A stretch of DNA of 64,000 bases from Paraburkholderia sediminicola (GTDB lineage: Bacteria; Pseudomonadota; Gammaproteobacteria; Burkholderiales; Burkholderiaceae): contig NZ_CADIKC010000001.1 of assembly GCF_902859805.1 (NCBI RefSeq), positions 1,178,001 to 1,242,000 on the forward strand. The letters are read 5' to 3'. Below the pieces are notes generated by a model. That model saw nothing but the letters and a program-made list of their open reading frames with translations, did no database searches and had not been told where the DNA came from. The position numbers and the translations under genes were made by a program. The stretch's first letter is position 1. The number at the start of each line of letters is the position of its first letter. Shown here one piece after another: positions 8,242-17,170 of the stretch.

Positions 8242-9273
8242 ATGCAAGCTGCTGCGATTCCCTTGACGTTGCTGACTGGTTTTCTCGGTTCGGGTAAGAC
8301 CACGTTGCTCAATCGCCTGCTGCCGCAACCCGCGCTGGGCCGCTGTGCGGTGGTGATCAATGAACTCGGTGCGATCGGTCTCGATCATCTGTTCGTCAGC
8401 ACCTCGCGCGATGAAACCATCGCCCTGCTGGAAAACGGCTGCCTGTGCTGCGGCGTGCGCGACGAACTGGCTGCGACCGTGACCGATCTGCTGCAGCGCC
8501 GCATGCGCGGCGAGATTCCCGCCTTCGAGCGGATTCTGATCGAGACCACGGGGCTGGCGCGGCCAGGCCCGGTAATCTCTTTGCTGCTGGGTGATCCAGC
8601 ACTGGAGGGGCGCTTGCAACTCGATGGCATCGTAACGACCGTCGATGCGAAACACGGCGCCGCGCAACTTACCCGACATGAGGAATCGCGTCAGCAGGTG
8701 GCCGTCGCGGACCGGCTGTTGCTGACCAAGGCCGAACTGGTCGATGCGCCCGCGCTGGCGGACCTCGAGGCCGCGCTTGAGGCGCTGAATCCGGGTGCGC
8801 CACGCATCCCGGTGCGTAACGGAGAGATTGACGCACAACAGCTGCTCGACATCCTGACACCGCGTGCCTTGCGGCCCTGGTTGCGCGCCGAGCCTGCGCC
8901 GCGCAAATCGCTAATGCGCGGCGCAACCGCGTCACGCGTGGCCCATCCGGACATCGACAGCTTCTGCCTGACTTACTCGCAGGCCTTGCCCATGCAGGCG
9001 TTCGAAACCGCATTGACCGTCCTGCTCGGCTACCACGGCGAGCGCATTCTGCGGGTTAAGGGGATCGGCAATTTCATCGGCGAATCGCGGCCCGTTGTAT
9101 TCCATGGCGTGCAGCAGTTGCTGCATGAACCGCTGCGGCTTGAAGCGTGGCCAGACGATGACCACACGACGCGCCTCGTGTTCATCGTGCAGGGTCTCGC
9201 CAGGTCGGTGATCGAGGAGACGATCACGCATTTTCTGCGCGAAGCCGGGGTGGAGGCCGCGGCAAGCTGTTAA
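8242..9273 (+). CDS. CobW/G3E-family GTP-binding metallochaperone
   Basis: A 343-residue G3E GTPase. It shows the P-loop GFLGSGKTT (residues 13-21), [10 protein letters not shown] in place of the usual NEFGEVG, the metal-binding motif GCLCCG, and LTKAELVD as the base-specificity motif. The CobW C-terminal domain follows. Members deliver metals, often zinc, to client enzymes using GTP. A GTG at 8224, abutting the previous stop, would add six residues and is a possible alternative start. Coupling to a Tat-exported metallo-hydrolase makes that enzyme a candidate client, since Tat substrates take up cofactors before export. That pairing is an inference. Confidence 0.88.
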   Translation: MQAAAIPLTLLTGFLGSGKTTLLNRLLPQPALGRCAVVINELGAIGLDHLFVSTSRDETIALLENGCLCCGVRDELAATVTDLLQRRMRGEIPAFERILIETTGLARPGPVISLLLGDPALEGRLQLDGIVTTVDAKHGAAQLTRHEESRQQVAVADRLLLTKAELVDAPALADLEAALEALNPGAPRIPVRNGEIDAQQLLDILTPRALRPWLRAEPAPRKSLMRGATASRVAHPDIDSFCLTYSQALPMQAFETALTVLLGYHGERILRVKGIGNFIGESRPVVFHGVQQLLHEPLRLEAWPDDDHTTRLVFIVQGLARSVIEETITHFLREAGVEAAASC

Positions 9274-9440
9274 CCGAGGGTTTCACAGGACGAAACTTTC
9301 ACTCGCATCCGCCGATAACTCGAACAGGAACTACCTGGATGGCCGCCGGACAGTCTGCCGGCGTCATCCGGCGCGCCCATCACGTGCCACTTCGCACGGC
9401 AGCCCTGCGCGGTTTCCATTCGTTTGCTCGAGGACTCAGG

Positions 9441-11060
9441 ATGCACAAGCTCAGTTTTAAGCAGAAGCTGTGGCTGCCGCTGATCATCAGCCTCGTCGCG
9501 TTGCTCGCCGTCTCCGTATCGGCGGCGTGGCAGTCGCGCGAAACGCGGATCGAGGAACGTAAGCACGACCTCACGAACATCGCGCACGTCGGGCTCAGCA
9601 TCGTGACGGAGTATGCGGCACTGGCGCAAAGCGGCGCGCTACCGGAGGCCGATGCCCGCAAGCAGGCGCTCGAACGCCTGCGCGGCGTTCGCTACGGCGA
9701 AGACGGCTACTTCCTCGTGATCAACTCGAAGCCGCAGATGGTGATGCATCCGATCAAGCCGGCACTCGAAGGCAAGGATCTCGCGAGCAGTGCGGATGCC
9801 GACGGCCGCCACCATTACGTGACTTTCGCGTCGGCCGCACAGGCGCCGGACGGCGGCTTCGTCGACTACGTGTTCCCGCATTCGGGCGCGGCGCCGGCGC
9901 AGGCGGTGGGCAAGATCGGCTACGTGGTGCGCTATGCCCCGTGGGACTGGATCATTGCGACCGGCGCCTATGTCGACGACATCGACGCGGCGTTCATGGC
10001 GTCGCTGTGGCTGATCGGCGCGATCTTCGTGGCTGTGTCGGCGGTGCTCGTGACGCTCGTTGCGTTGACGAACCGCAGCATCGCGCGCACGGTCGGCGGC
10101 GATCCGGCCTATGCGGCGAACGTGGCGGACGCGATCGCATCGGGTGACCTGACGGTGGCGATCCGCACGCGCGACGGCGACACGTCGAGCCTGTTGCACG
10201 TGATGCAGCGAATGCGCGACGCGCTGACGGGCACCATCTGCCAGATCAAGCATGCGTCCGACAACGTCGCGTGCGGCGCGAACGAGATTGCGAACGGCAA
10301 TGCGGACCTGTCGTCGCGCACCGAGAGCCAGGCGGCGTCTTTGCAGGAAACGGCGTCGAGCATGGAGCAGATGACGGCGATGGTCCGCCAGACGGCGGAC
10401 AACGCGCGCACTGCCAGCGAGCTTGCGGCCGGCGCCGCGACCATCGCGAACCGCGGTGGCGACATGATCACGCAGGCCGTCGCGGCGATGAAGGGTATCT
10501 CGAGCGAATCGGGCCGCATGGTCGAAATCATCGCGACGATCGAGGGCATCGCGTTCCAGACCAACATTCTCGCGTTGAATGCGGCGGTCGAAGCGGCACG
10601 CGCGGGCGAGCAGGGCCGAGGCTTCGCAGTCGTCGCGAGTGAGGTGCGCAGCCTCGCGCAGCGTAGCGCGACCGCGGCGAAGGAAATCCGCGAGCTGATC
10701 AGTCATGCGGTGGGCAGCGTCGGCAGCGGTGCGACGCTGGTCGAAAACACCGGCTCGACGATCGACGAAGCGCGCGACGCGATCATGCGCGTGACCGGTG
10801 TCGTGCAGGAAATCGCGGCGGCCGCGGCGGAACAGAGCGCCGGCATCGACCAGGTGAATCTCGCGGTCACGCAGATGGACAGCATGACGCAGCAGAACGC
10901 GGCGCTTGTTGAGCAGGCGGCGGCCGCGGCGCAGTCGCTGAAGGAGCAGGCGATGAGCCTGCAACGCGCGGCGGCGGCCTTCCAGGTGAACGACGCAAAC
11001 GCTAGCGGCGGTACATCGTTCGCGCCGGCTTCGGCGTCGCGCCGCGTGGCGTTCGCGTAG
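9441..11060 (+). CDS. Methyl-accepting chemotaxis protein with single Cache sensor
   Basis: A 539-residue chemoreceptor: membrane segment 1 at about 11-29, a periplasmic Cache domain at about 35-180 ([19 protein letters not shown], then [21 protein letters not shown]), membrane segment 2 at about 187-209, a HAMP linker, and the cytoplasmic signalling domain. The conserved hairpin tip is present ([20 protein letters not shown], then [13 protein letters not shown]). It passes ligand occupancy to CheA/CheW. ATG 9441 is preferred because GGACTCAGG precedes it and the membrane segment follows at once. No CheR-binding pentapeptide is seen at the C-terminus. Cache domains of this type often bind small organic acids; the ligand is unknown. 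Confidence 0.92.
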   Translation: MHKLSFKQKLWLPLIISLVALLAVSVSAAWQSRETRIEERKHDLTNIAHVGLSIVTEYAALAQSGALPEADARKQALERLRGVRYGEDGYFLVINSKPQMVMHPIKPALEGKDLASSADADGRHHYVTFASAAQAPDGGFVDYVFPHSGAAPAQAVGKIGYVVRYAPWDWIIATGAYVDDIDAAFMASLWLIGAIFVAVSAVLVTLVALTNRSIARTVGGDPAYAANVADAIASGDLTVAIRTRDGDTSSLLHVMQRMRDALTGTICQIKHASDNVACGANEIANGNADLSSRTESQAASLQETASSMEQMTAMVRQTADNARTASELAAGAATIANRGGDMITQAVAAMKGISSESGRMVEIIATIEGIAFQTNILALNAAVEAARAGEQGRGFAVVASEVRSLAQRSATAAKEIRELISHAVGSVGSGATLVENTGSTIDEARDAIMRVTGVVQEIAAAAAEQSAGIDQVNLAVTQMDSMTQQNAALVEQAAAAAQSLKEQAMSLQRAAAAFQVNDANASGGTSFAPASASRRVAFA

Positions 11061-11063
11061 GCA

Positions 11064-11294
11064 TCAAACTACCTGGTCAGTAATGCGAACGTGAGCATCG
11101 GTGATGTGGAATCCATGCTTCTCGATGTCGTCCAGACACTCTCCCGAGTCAACGCCCGGGGTCGGTTTGTCCCGGCTGAGTTCCACTGACTTGAACGAAG
11201 CCCAAGGCGCGAACCTGGCCGGCAGATTCTCTCCGGTGGCGTTTGCCGTGAAGCCAAACACCCGGCCGGGCCCCCGAAAAATATAGACAAGCAT
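11064..11294 (-). CDS. Small conserved hypothetical protein
   Basis: A 76-residue soluble protein beginning MLVYIFRGPGRVFGFTANAT and ending in HGFHITDAHVRITDQVV. It has no signal peptide or membrane segment. AGGAG lies eight bases before the ATG at 11294; a GTG nine bases upstream is less likely. It converges on the chemoreceptor with a 3-bp gap. I recall similar short proteins as uncharacterised in Burkholderiaceae but cannot assign a function. Confidence 0.65.
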   Translation of the reverse strand: MLVYIFRGPGRVFGFTANATGENLPARFAPWASFKSVELSRDKPTPGVDSGECLDDIEKHGFHITDAHVRITDQVV

Positions 11295-11648
11295 TTCGTT
11301 CACTCCTGCGAAGGACCAATACGTTTGCCCGATCTGGCATATGGGCGGCTGCGAATCAATCTATGACGGGAAGCGCGGGCACGCCAATTGACGGGCCTCG
11401 AACCGAGTCAGGCATTGTCAAATTCGCAATACGCTATCACGGCTGACTCTTCGCAGCGGTGGGATTTTCCGGACACTGCGCGTGGCGACGGTATAGACTC
11501 AAACTTATGCAAGTTGGTTGAACTAACGCGTGGCGTTGGAACACCACGTGAGGTGCACATAGCAGCGGATCGGTGTGCCATTTGCGTTGCGATGCGGCAA
11601 GGCACCTGTTTGCGGCCGGACGCGCCTAGTAATGGCGGAGGCATTCAA
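11295..11648. other. Intergenic region upstream of carbonic anhydrase
   Basis: About 350 bp with no convincing gene. It holds the start region of the small minus-strand gene and the leader of the carbonic anhydrase, ending in a GGCGGAGG ribosome site. An open frame leads into the enzyme but has neither a family-like sequence nor a good start. No repeat or strong hairpin was seen. Confidence 0.5.
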
Positions 11649-12389
11649 ATGTGTGATGTCTGTGGTGATGCGCAGCACGAGCCTCAAGTATCGCGCCGGG
11701 ATTTCCTGAAGACTGGCGCACTCGCGGCGCTCCTGCCGTGGAGCATGGGCGCCGCCATCGCGGCCGAGCCGCCAGCACCTGGCGCATCGCCACCGCCGAA
11801 CTCGATCCCGCCCGCGGATGCGTTGAAACGAATCATGGATGGCAACGCGCGCTACGCCGCTAACGCGCCGAACGAGCGCGACTTTTCATCGGGTCGCGCC
11901 GCCCGTGTGCAGGCGCAGTATCCGATCGCCACGATCCTGAGTTGCGCCGATTCGCGCGTGGCGCCGGAGTTCGCGTTCGATCAGGGGCCGGGCGATCTCT
12001 TCGTTTTACGCGTTGCGGGCAACGTCGTGAACCCCGATCTGCTTGCGTCTCTTGAATACGGCGCGCAGTTCCTGGGGGTGCCGCTCATTATGGTGCTGGG
12101 TCACACCGGATGCGGCGCGGTCGACGCCGCAATCAAAGTATTGAAGGCCAAAGCGGTTCTTCCAGGCCATTTGCCCGGACTCATCTCGGCAATCAAGCCA
12201 GCCGTCATCGCCGCCGAGAAGACGAAGACCGGCAACTTGCTGGACAACGCGGCCGCCGAGAACGTACGACGGCAAATGGCTCGACTCAAGCGCTCACCGC
12301 CGATCGTCCAGCAACTTTACGAGAGCAAGAAGATTGACATTGTCGGCGGCATGTACGACCTCGCCACCGGCAAAATCGCGCTCGTCTAA
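11649..12389 (+). CDS. Beta-class carbonic anhydrase with Tat signal
   Basis: A 246-residue beta-carbonic anhydrase, which interconverts CO2 and bicarbonate. Zinc ligands and active-site residues are visible: Cys99-x-Asp101-x-Arg103 in ILSCADSRVAPE, and His152/Cys155 in VLGHTGCGAV. The N-terminus has a twin-arginine motif (SRRDFLKTGALAALLPW) and a Pro/Ala-rich linker to about residue 54, so it should act in the periplasm. Cys2 and Cys5 precede the Tat motif (MCDVCGD). A GGAGG ribosome site supports the start. The MAPEG gene lies 164 bp downstream across a strong hairpin. Most beta enzymes are cytoplasmic, so the export signal is notable. Confidence 0.9.
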   Translation: MCDVCGDAQHEPQVSRRDFLKTGALAALLPWSMGAAIAAEPPAPGASPPPNSIPPADALKRIMDGNARYAANAPNERDFSSGRAARVQAQYPIATILSCADSRVAPEFAFDQGPGDLFVLRVAGNVVNPDLLASLEYGAQFLGVPLIMVLGHTGCGAVDAAIKVLKAKAVLPGHLPGLISAIKPAVIAAEKTKTGNLLDNAAAENVRRQMARLKRSPPIVQQLYESKKIDIVGGMYDLATGKIALV

Positions 12390-12462
12390 ACGAGTGGGTT
12401 TATCCTTCCGCAGGTGCCAGCAACCGTACGGCGGTTTTGCACAAGGTGTTGTCCGCTTCCGG

Positions 12463-12497
12463 GCTCTCTTCAACGCTGAATCAGCGCTGAAGAGAGC
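12463..12497. terminator. Strong hairpin between carbonic anhydrase and MAPEG genes
   Basis: GCTCTCTTCA (12463-12472) pairs perfectly with TGAAGAGAGC (12488-12497), and inside it CGCTG pairs with CAGCG after one mismatch, giving a 15-bp stem with a tiny loop. No T-run follows on either strand, so it may be a weak or factor-dependent terminator, or an RNA stabiliser for the carbonic anhydrase message. Confidence 0.5.
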
Positions 12498-12553
12498 CGT
12501 CTGCCGTTGGCCAATGCCGATGCCCCCGTATGAAACACTCGGAGGAAAAATCC

Positions 12554-13195
12554 ATGACCGACCCGACCTATCACGCGTCCGACTTTCGACAGCAGCGCAG
12601 CGTCGGTATTGCCGGCATCGCAGTAGCGTCGCTGTTCGCCTCGGGGCTCTGGTTCGGCATCGATCTTTTGATGTCGCCCCTGCCAGGCATGGACAGCCTC
12701 GGCGCGCGGATGCTTCTAACGCTTAAATGCTGCTGTGCCGCGGTGCTGTTCTGTCTGGTGACGGGTGTCGAAGCCGTAGCGCACGAACGATTGACCTCGC
12801 CCGCATTCGATCCGTTGGCCGGCTTCGAGACACGCAGGTTGCGCGTCAATCAACGATACCTGCAGAACACGGTGGAGCAGATCATCGTGTTTGCGGCATC
12901 GTTGTTCGGCCTGGCCGCCTACTGCCCCGACGGCTCATCCATGCGCGCGGTCGTGGCGACGACCGTGGTCTGGATCGTCGCGCGGGGCGCATTCTGGCTC
13001 GGCTACCATCGCAGCGCCGCGTTGCGCGGACTCGGAGCGCCGGGCATGGCGGTCAGCATGATCGTGTTGCTGTACGTGACGAGCCGGTTTGGGCGTGAGA
13101 TCGCGGGGACGGTGGGCGCGATTGCGCCGCTCGCTGCATTTGTCGCGATCGAGGTAGTGTTGTTTTGGGGGACGCGGCCGGTGAAAGCGGATTGA
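12554..13195 (+). CDS. MAPEG-family membrane protein
   Basis: A 213-residue integral membrane protein with four to five hydrophobic segments. The stretch RVNQRYLQNTVEQIIVFAAS is the hallmark of the MAPEG superfamily (membrane-associated proteins in eicosanoid and glutathione metabolism), bacterial members of which include glutathione-dependent transferases. GGAGGAAA lies just before ATG 12554, which decides this start over one 24 bp upstream. Residues 1-20 are soluble. Enzyme activity is not established for most bacterial members. Confidence 0.78.
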   Translation: MTDPTYHASDFRQQRSVGIAGIAVASLFASGLWFGIDLLMSPLPGMDSLGARMLLTLKCCCAAVLFCLVTGVEAVAHERLTSPAFDPLAGFETRRLRVNQRYLQNTVEQIIVFAASLFGLAAYCPDGSSMRAVVATTVVWIVARGAFWLGYHRSAALRGLGAPGMAVSMIVLLYVTSRFGREIAGTVGAIAPLAAFVAIEVVLFWGTRPVKAD

Positions 13196-13335
13196 TTTAA
13201 TGGAGTCCGTCGGCTCGATTGTCTCGGCTCGACGCTATCGCCACGCACTTGAATTGATCCCGCGGCCGGTAGTTAGGACAGCAGGAACGGGCCTTGCTAA
13301 CCCATGCGGCGTGCAACGCCTGATGGTTATGTCCC

Positions 13336-14589
13336 ATGAAAGCTACCCGCGCCCTGGAAGCACTGAATTTCTTCGTTGCTGACGTGCAGGCCGGTATCGG
13401 CCCGTTTCTCGGCGTGTTCCTTCAGGCGCGTGGCTGGGGCACTGACCTGATTGGGACAGTCATGACGATCGGCGGCATCGCCGGCATGATCGCAACCTCG
13501 CCCGCCGGCGCGCTTGTCGATGCAATTCGGCATAAGCGCGCGCTGATCGTGGTCGCGGGGGCAATGACTGTAGCGGCATCGGGCGTACTGTGGGTGTCGC
13601 ACGATTACTGGATGGTCGCGGCATCGCAGGTAGCAACGGCGATCACGGGAGCGGCGCTTGGGCCTGCGATGACTGGCATCACACTCGGCATCGTGCGGCA
13701 GCGCGGCTTCGACCGGCAGTTTGGACGCAATCAGGTGGCCAATCACGCGGGCAACGTTGTAGCCGCTGCGCTATCCGGCTGGCTAGGTTGGCGCTACGGC
13801 TTCGGTGCTGTCTTCGCGCTGAGCGCAGCGTTCGGAATCTTGTCGTTGATTGCGGTGGCGATGATCCCTGCGAACGCAATCGATCACGATATCGCTCGTG
13901 GACTGGGCGCCGACGGCTCGACCGGAGACGCTGCCGACGTCAAGGTGAGCGGCCTGCGCATTTTGCTTCAGTGCCGTCCGCTGATCGTGCTTGCCGCGGC
14001 GCTCGCGTTGTTCCATCTGGGCAATGCCGCGATGCTGCCGCTCTATGGCCTTGCCATCGTCGCTGCTCATCAAGGAGAGCCGAGCGCGTTTACAGCCGAA
14101 ACCATTGTGATCGCACAACTGGTGATGGTCGGCGCGGCCATGTTCTCTTACCGTCTGATCCGCTGGCGCGGTTACTGGTGGGTGATCCTGGTCACGTTTC
14201 TCGCGCTGCCGCTGCGCGGCTTGATTGCCGCGTCGGTGATTCAACAGTGGGGCGTATGGCCAGTTCAGGCACTTGATGGCATCGGCGCAGGCCTGCAAAG
14301 CGTCGCTGTTCCGGCGCTCGTGGTCCGGCTGCTGGAGGGGACGGGTCGGGTCAACGCCGGTCAGGGTGTGGTGATGACCGTGCAAAGTGCGGGCGCGGCC
14401 CTGAGCCCGGCGCTGGGCGGCATACTGGCGCATCGCTTCGGCTACCCCGCGGCGTTCATCACGCTTGGCGCGATCTCAACGGGCTCGCTGATACTCTGGC
14501 TGGGCTTCGGCGCGGGCCTTAGACATGTCTGTCGTGCCCGCGGCGACATCGATGACGACACCGTCAATGCGCGTCCTGTCGAGTCTTGA
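13336..14589 (+). CDS. MFS transporter
   Basis: A 417-residue permease with about 12 hydrophobic segments. It begins KATRALEALNFFVADVQAGI, then GPFLGVFLQARGW, and has a loop phrase AGALVDAIRHKRAL after segment 2 and a second-half repeat of the same topology. It resembles drug/metabolite efflux carriers of the MFS_1 group. It stands alone on the plus strand, with a 140-bp gap before it, and faces a small membrane-protein gene 20 bp beyond its stop. The substrate is unknown. Confidence 0.82.
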   Translation: MKATRALEALNFFVADVQAGIGPFLGVFLQARGWGTDLIGTVMTIGGIAGMIATSPAGALVDAIRHKRALIVVAGAMTVAASGVLWVSHDYWMVAASQVATAITGAALGPAMTGITLGIVRQRGFDRQFGRNQVANHAGNVVAAALSGWLGWRYGFGAVFALSAAFGILSLIAVAMIPANAIDHDIARGLGADGSTGDAADVKVSGLRILLQCRPLIVLAAALALFHLGNAAMLPLYGLAIVAAHQGEPSAFTAETIVIAQLVMVGAAMFSYRLIRWRGYWWVILVTFLALPLRGLIAASVIQQWGVWPVQALDGIGAGLQSVAVPALVVRLLEGTGRVNAGQGVVMTVQSAGAALSPALGGILAHRFGYPAAFITLGAISTGSLILWLGFGAGLRHVCRARGDIDDDTVNARPVES

Positions 14590-14609
14590 TTGCTTTTTGT
14601 CTTCGAATG

Positions 14610-14966
14610 TCAATCACGGTCGCCATTTGAACGCCTGTCCGACGAACTATCTGGATCCCTATTCCCTGATTTCCTCGTTCGAGGCAGCGAGTGTCCGATC
14701 TGTCCGGCGACATTGTGGATAGACGAACGCATGTACCAAGGCCACCAGGCCAGATGCCAGAACCACAGGCATGCTCCGCGGTATCCTCGGAGCCATTCAC
14801 GGTTTATGCCCGTCACAGGAAAGCTTTCAAGGCTGCGATGGCCGAGCGCCATCACACCAATCGTCATCCAGACAACCGCGATCACGAGGGTCGGAAGCGA
14901 CAGAACGCACGCGGCGACAAATATCGCAAGCGGCAAACAGATAGTGAATGGCGAGCGGGTTTTCAT
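14610..14966 (-). CDS. Small hypothetical membrane protein
   Basis: A 118-residue protein with two hydrophobic stretches near the N-terminus (ICLPLAIFVAACVLSLPTLV, then AVVWMTIGVMAL) and an aromatic region (GACLWFWHLAWWPWYMR). The C-terminus is polar. AAAGGGGGG lies upstream of the ATG at 14966, which supports translation. It converges with the MFS gene (20-bp gap). No family was recognised. The 248-bp gap to the next gene is A/T-richer than its surroundings and holds nothing I can name. Confidence 0.5.
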   Translation of the reverse strand: MKTRSPFTICLPLAIFVAACVLSLPTLVIAVVWMTIGVMALGHRSLESFPVTGINREWLRGYRGACLWFWHLAWWPWYMRSSIHNVAGQIGHSLPRTRKSGNRDPDSSSDRRSNGDRD

Positions 14967-15214
14967 TTTGCTTTTGCCCCCCTTTATAACGGATCTTATT
15001 ATTTTAGATTAGCGTATTTTGCAGGTTTCAACCGATAGGGTTTTCTACCATCGTGTGTTGGCTGGTCAGTAACATTGCTGCGCGATTCGCGCTATGTAGT
15101 AATAGTCAGGTTTTTCCGTGCTGGAAATGTCGTCGCCGTATTTTGCCGTTGCGCTCCGGCTTGAACCCATGTCGGCATATGGCCCAGACCGTGTGAACGC
15201 TCTCACGGCATTTC

Positions 15215-15745
15215 TCAGGAAATCAGACTCGCCACGTCGTCCCACACAAAGACGATGTTTTGCGATCGCCAGACCGGTCCCGGATCAATGTACTCGCCTG
15301 CTGGCCGGCCATTCAGCGCCTCGTAAAAGGCCATCGCAGGTTCGTTTCCCTTGACGACGCTTAACGCTGCTGCCTGATAATGCATTTTTCTCAAATGAAT
15401 CGCGAGTTGCGCAAGCAACGCGCGACCAATACCGCGGCGCTTGAAGTCGGGATCGACATAAAGGAATTTGATCTCGCCGCGACCGTCGAATATCGATTCT
15501 GAAGATCCACCAGCGGCGCCGATTCCAACGGTTCTACCGTCGATCTCAGCAATGAGCACAATCTGGCTGTTGTCATTCGCAGACAGTTTTTCCTTCCACT
15601 GCTTGCCGCGATGTTGCTCATTGAGGACGGCATAGGCTTCCGTTGGCGCAAGATCCTGGTAGGTATGCCGCCAGACCTTCACATGAAAATCGGCGATCAT
15701 TTGAGCATCGTCGATATTTGCGGACCTGATGGATATTCCAGTCAT
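15215..15745 (-). CDS. GNAT-family N-acetyltransferase
   Basis: A 176-residue acetyltransferase. The acetyl-CoA-binding signature is EIKFLYVDPDFKRRGIGRAL at about 91-110, with the R-R-G-I-G pyrophosphate loop, followed by LSVVKGNEPAMAFYEALNG, the typical motif B. The N-terminus (ISIRSANIDDAQMIADFHVK) is characteristic of stand-alone GNATs. Acceptors range from antibiotics to amino acids and protein termini and cannot be inferred here. No operon partner is evident; the neighbours are also minus-strand but over 200 bp away. Confidence 0.85.
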   Translation of the reverse strand: MTGISIRSANIDDAQMIADFHVKVWRHTYQDLAPTEAYAVLNEQHRGKQWKEKLSANDNSQIVLIAEIDGRTVGIGAAGGSSESIFDGRGEIKFLYVDPDFKRRGIGRALLAQLAIHLRKMHYQAAALSVVKGNEPAMAFYEALNGRPAGEYIDPGPVWRSQNIVFVWDDVASLIS

Positions 15746-15958
15746 TTAAGGCTCTTTCGGATTCAGAATTGCGCCGGTGGGGATGGGTGCGCGCAAGAGA
15801 TTGTCCGCGATCTGGGCGGCTGTGTCGAACGAACGCTTGTGGCCGATCACAGGCCGTCATCCAAATATTGAACTCTTCCTGGACACGTTGGACGCCCAAG
15901 GCACAACCCTAGTCTGCAAGGTTGTGCGATATCCACGGCGGTGATCTGAGCCGTCCGC

Positions 15959-16708
15959 TCACGTCGACAAGATATCCTTTGATTGAATCCGCTTTACGCC
16001 CACGCGGTCCATGTTTTTTCGCGCAGCCGCAAGTGAGCCGTTGAGGTCAATCGGACGCGTTGCGTCTTCGATGACGTATGCGTTGAAGCCCGCCTTGCGG
16101 GCGTCCATTGCGGTCCATGCAACGCAGAAATCGGTCGCCAGTCCGGTCACAAACACGGTGTCGATACGCCGCTGCTTCAGATATGCCGAGAGGCCGGTTT
16201 CCGTCTTGTGATCGGCTTCCTCAAACGCGGAATAGCTATCCATGTCCTTATGAAAACCCTTGCGTATGATCACTTGCGCAGTCGGCAGCTTAAGGTCCTT
16301 GTCGAGCGCGGCGTCGTCTGTGCCTTGCACGCAATGGTCCGGCCACAAGACCTGCGTGCCGTACGACAACTGTGCCGTCTCGAACGGTTTCTTACCGGGA
16401 TGGGAACTGGCGAACGACGCGTGTCCCGGCGTGTGCCAGTCCTGCGTAATGACAATGTTCTCGAACTTGCCGGCCAGCTCGTTGATGAGTGGCACGACCT
16501 CGGCGCCGCCTTTCACCGGCAGCGTTCCGCCATCGATGAAGCAATTTTGCACGTCCACGACGATCAATGCGGATTTGCTGCCGGGCGTGATGTGTTTGCC
16601 CGATGCAGCCGACGCTGCCAAGGCGCTCAGGCTTCCAAGGCCACAAAGATGAACCAGACCGAGTGCGGCGGTCGACTTGATCAGTGCCCTACGACGGTTT
16701 TCTCCCAT
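15959..16708 (-). CDS. pncA: Nicotinamidase/pyrazinamidase (PncA-like) with export signal
   Basis: A 249-residue cysteine hydrolase of the isochorismatase superfamily. Catalytic Asp52 (IVVDVQNCF), Lys150 (VIIRKGFHKD) and Cys195 (GLATDFCVAW) are present, with metal ligands Asp90, His92 and His96 in TQDWHTPGHASF, the PncA pattern. It converts nicotinamide to nicotinate for NAD salvage. The first 37 residues form a Tat-like signal (ENRRRALIKSTAALGLVH), implying a periplasmic enzyme, whereas the classical PncA is cytoplasmic. AAGGGGAT before ATG 16708 fixes this start. No other NAD genes are adjacent. Confidence 0.87.
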   Translation of the reverse strand: MGENRRRALIKSTAALGLVHLCGLGSLSALAASAASGKHITPGSKSALIVVDVQNCFIDGGTLPVKGGAEVVPLINELAGKFENIVITQDWHTPGHASFASSHPGKKPFETAQLSYGTQVLWPDHCVQGTDDAALDKDLKLPTAQVIIRKGFHKDMDSYSAFEEADHKTETGLSAYLKQRRIDTVFVTGLATDFCVAWTAMDARKAGFNAYVIEDATRPIDLNGSLAAARKNMDRVGVKRIQSKDILST

Positions 16709-17170
16709 GGCGAATCCCCTTTTCGATTGAAGCGCCAATCATAGAGGCGCCAAATTTATTCCAGACTGCGTCTTGAGGCACCTGTCTTGTTGAAAGACAA
16801 CGCATAAATAGTCGCACAAAAATTTGCTGGATGGTTTGATGGCGGGGGGAGTGCTCTTTGAGTCAGCCCGGTGTATGCGGAAGAAGGCCGCTTTGTCGAT
16901 GAGCTCGGGGGTGATGTTCAATGTCTAGGAATGGTTGAAGCTGATGCGGAGCGAACTTCTGTTGTCGAGCCTGAAGCGCCATTCGCAGGCGCGGCGTTCC
17001 GGATATGCGTGCGTCGGTTCCGCCCCGAACGGCGGACGTTCGCCAAGTGGCTCTTGTCGTGAAATTGCCAGCCTATATAGGGAGTAACCGCGAATGCTGG
17101 AGTAAGGGGTGAGCCTTTCCTCATTCAGGTCCGTCTGAATTCCGGTTGACCGGTGCCAAGCGATGCACGA
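16709..17170. other. Intergenic region, no gene recognised
   Basis: About 460 bp between two minus-strand genes. The part next to the nicotinamidase is A/T-rich and probably holds its promoter. A plus-strand open frame at 16871-17062 has no ribosome site or recognisable sequence and is not called. Confidence 0.4.
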
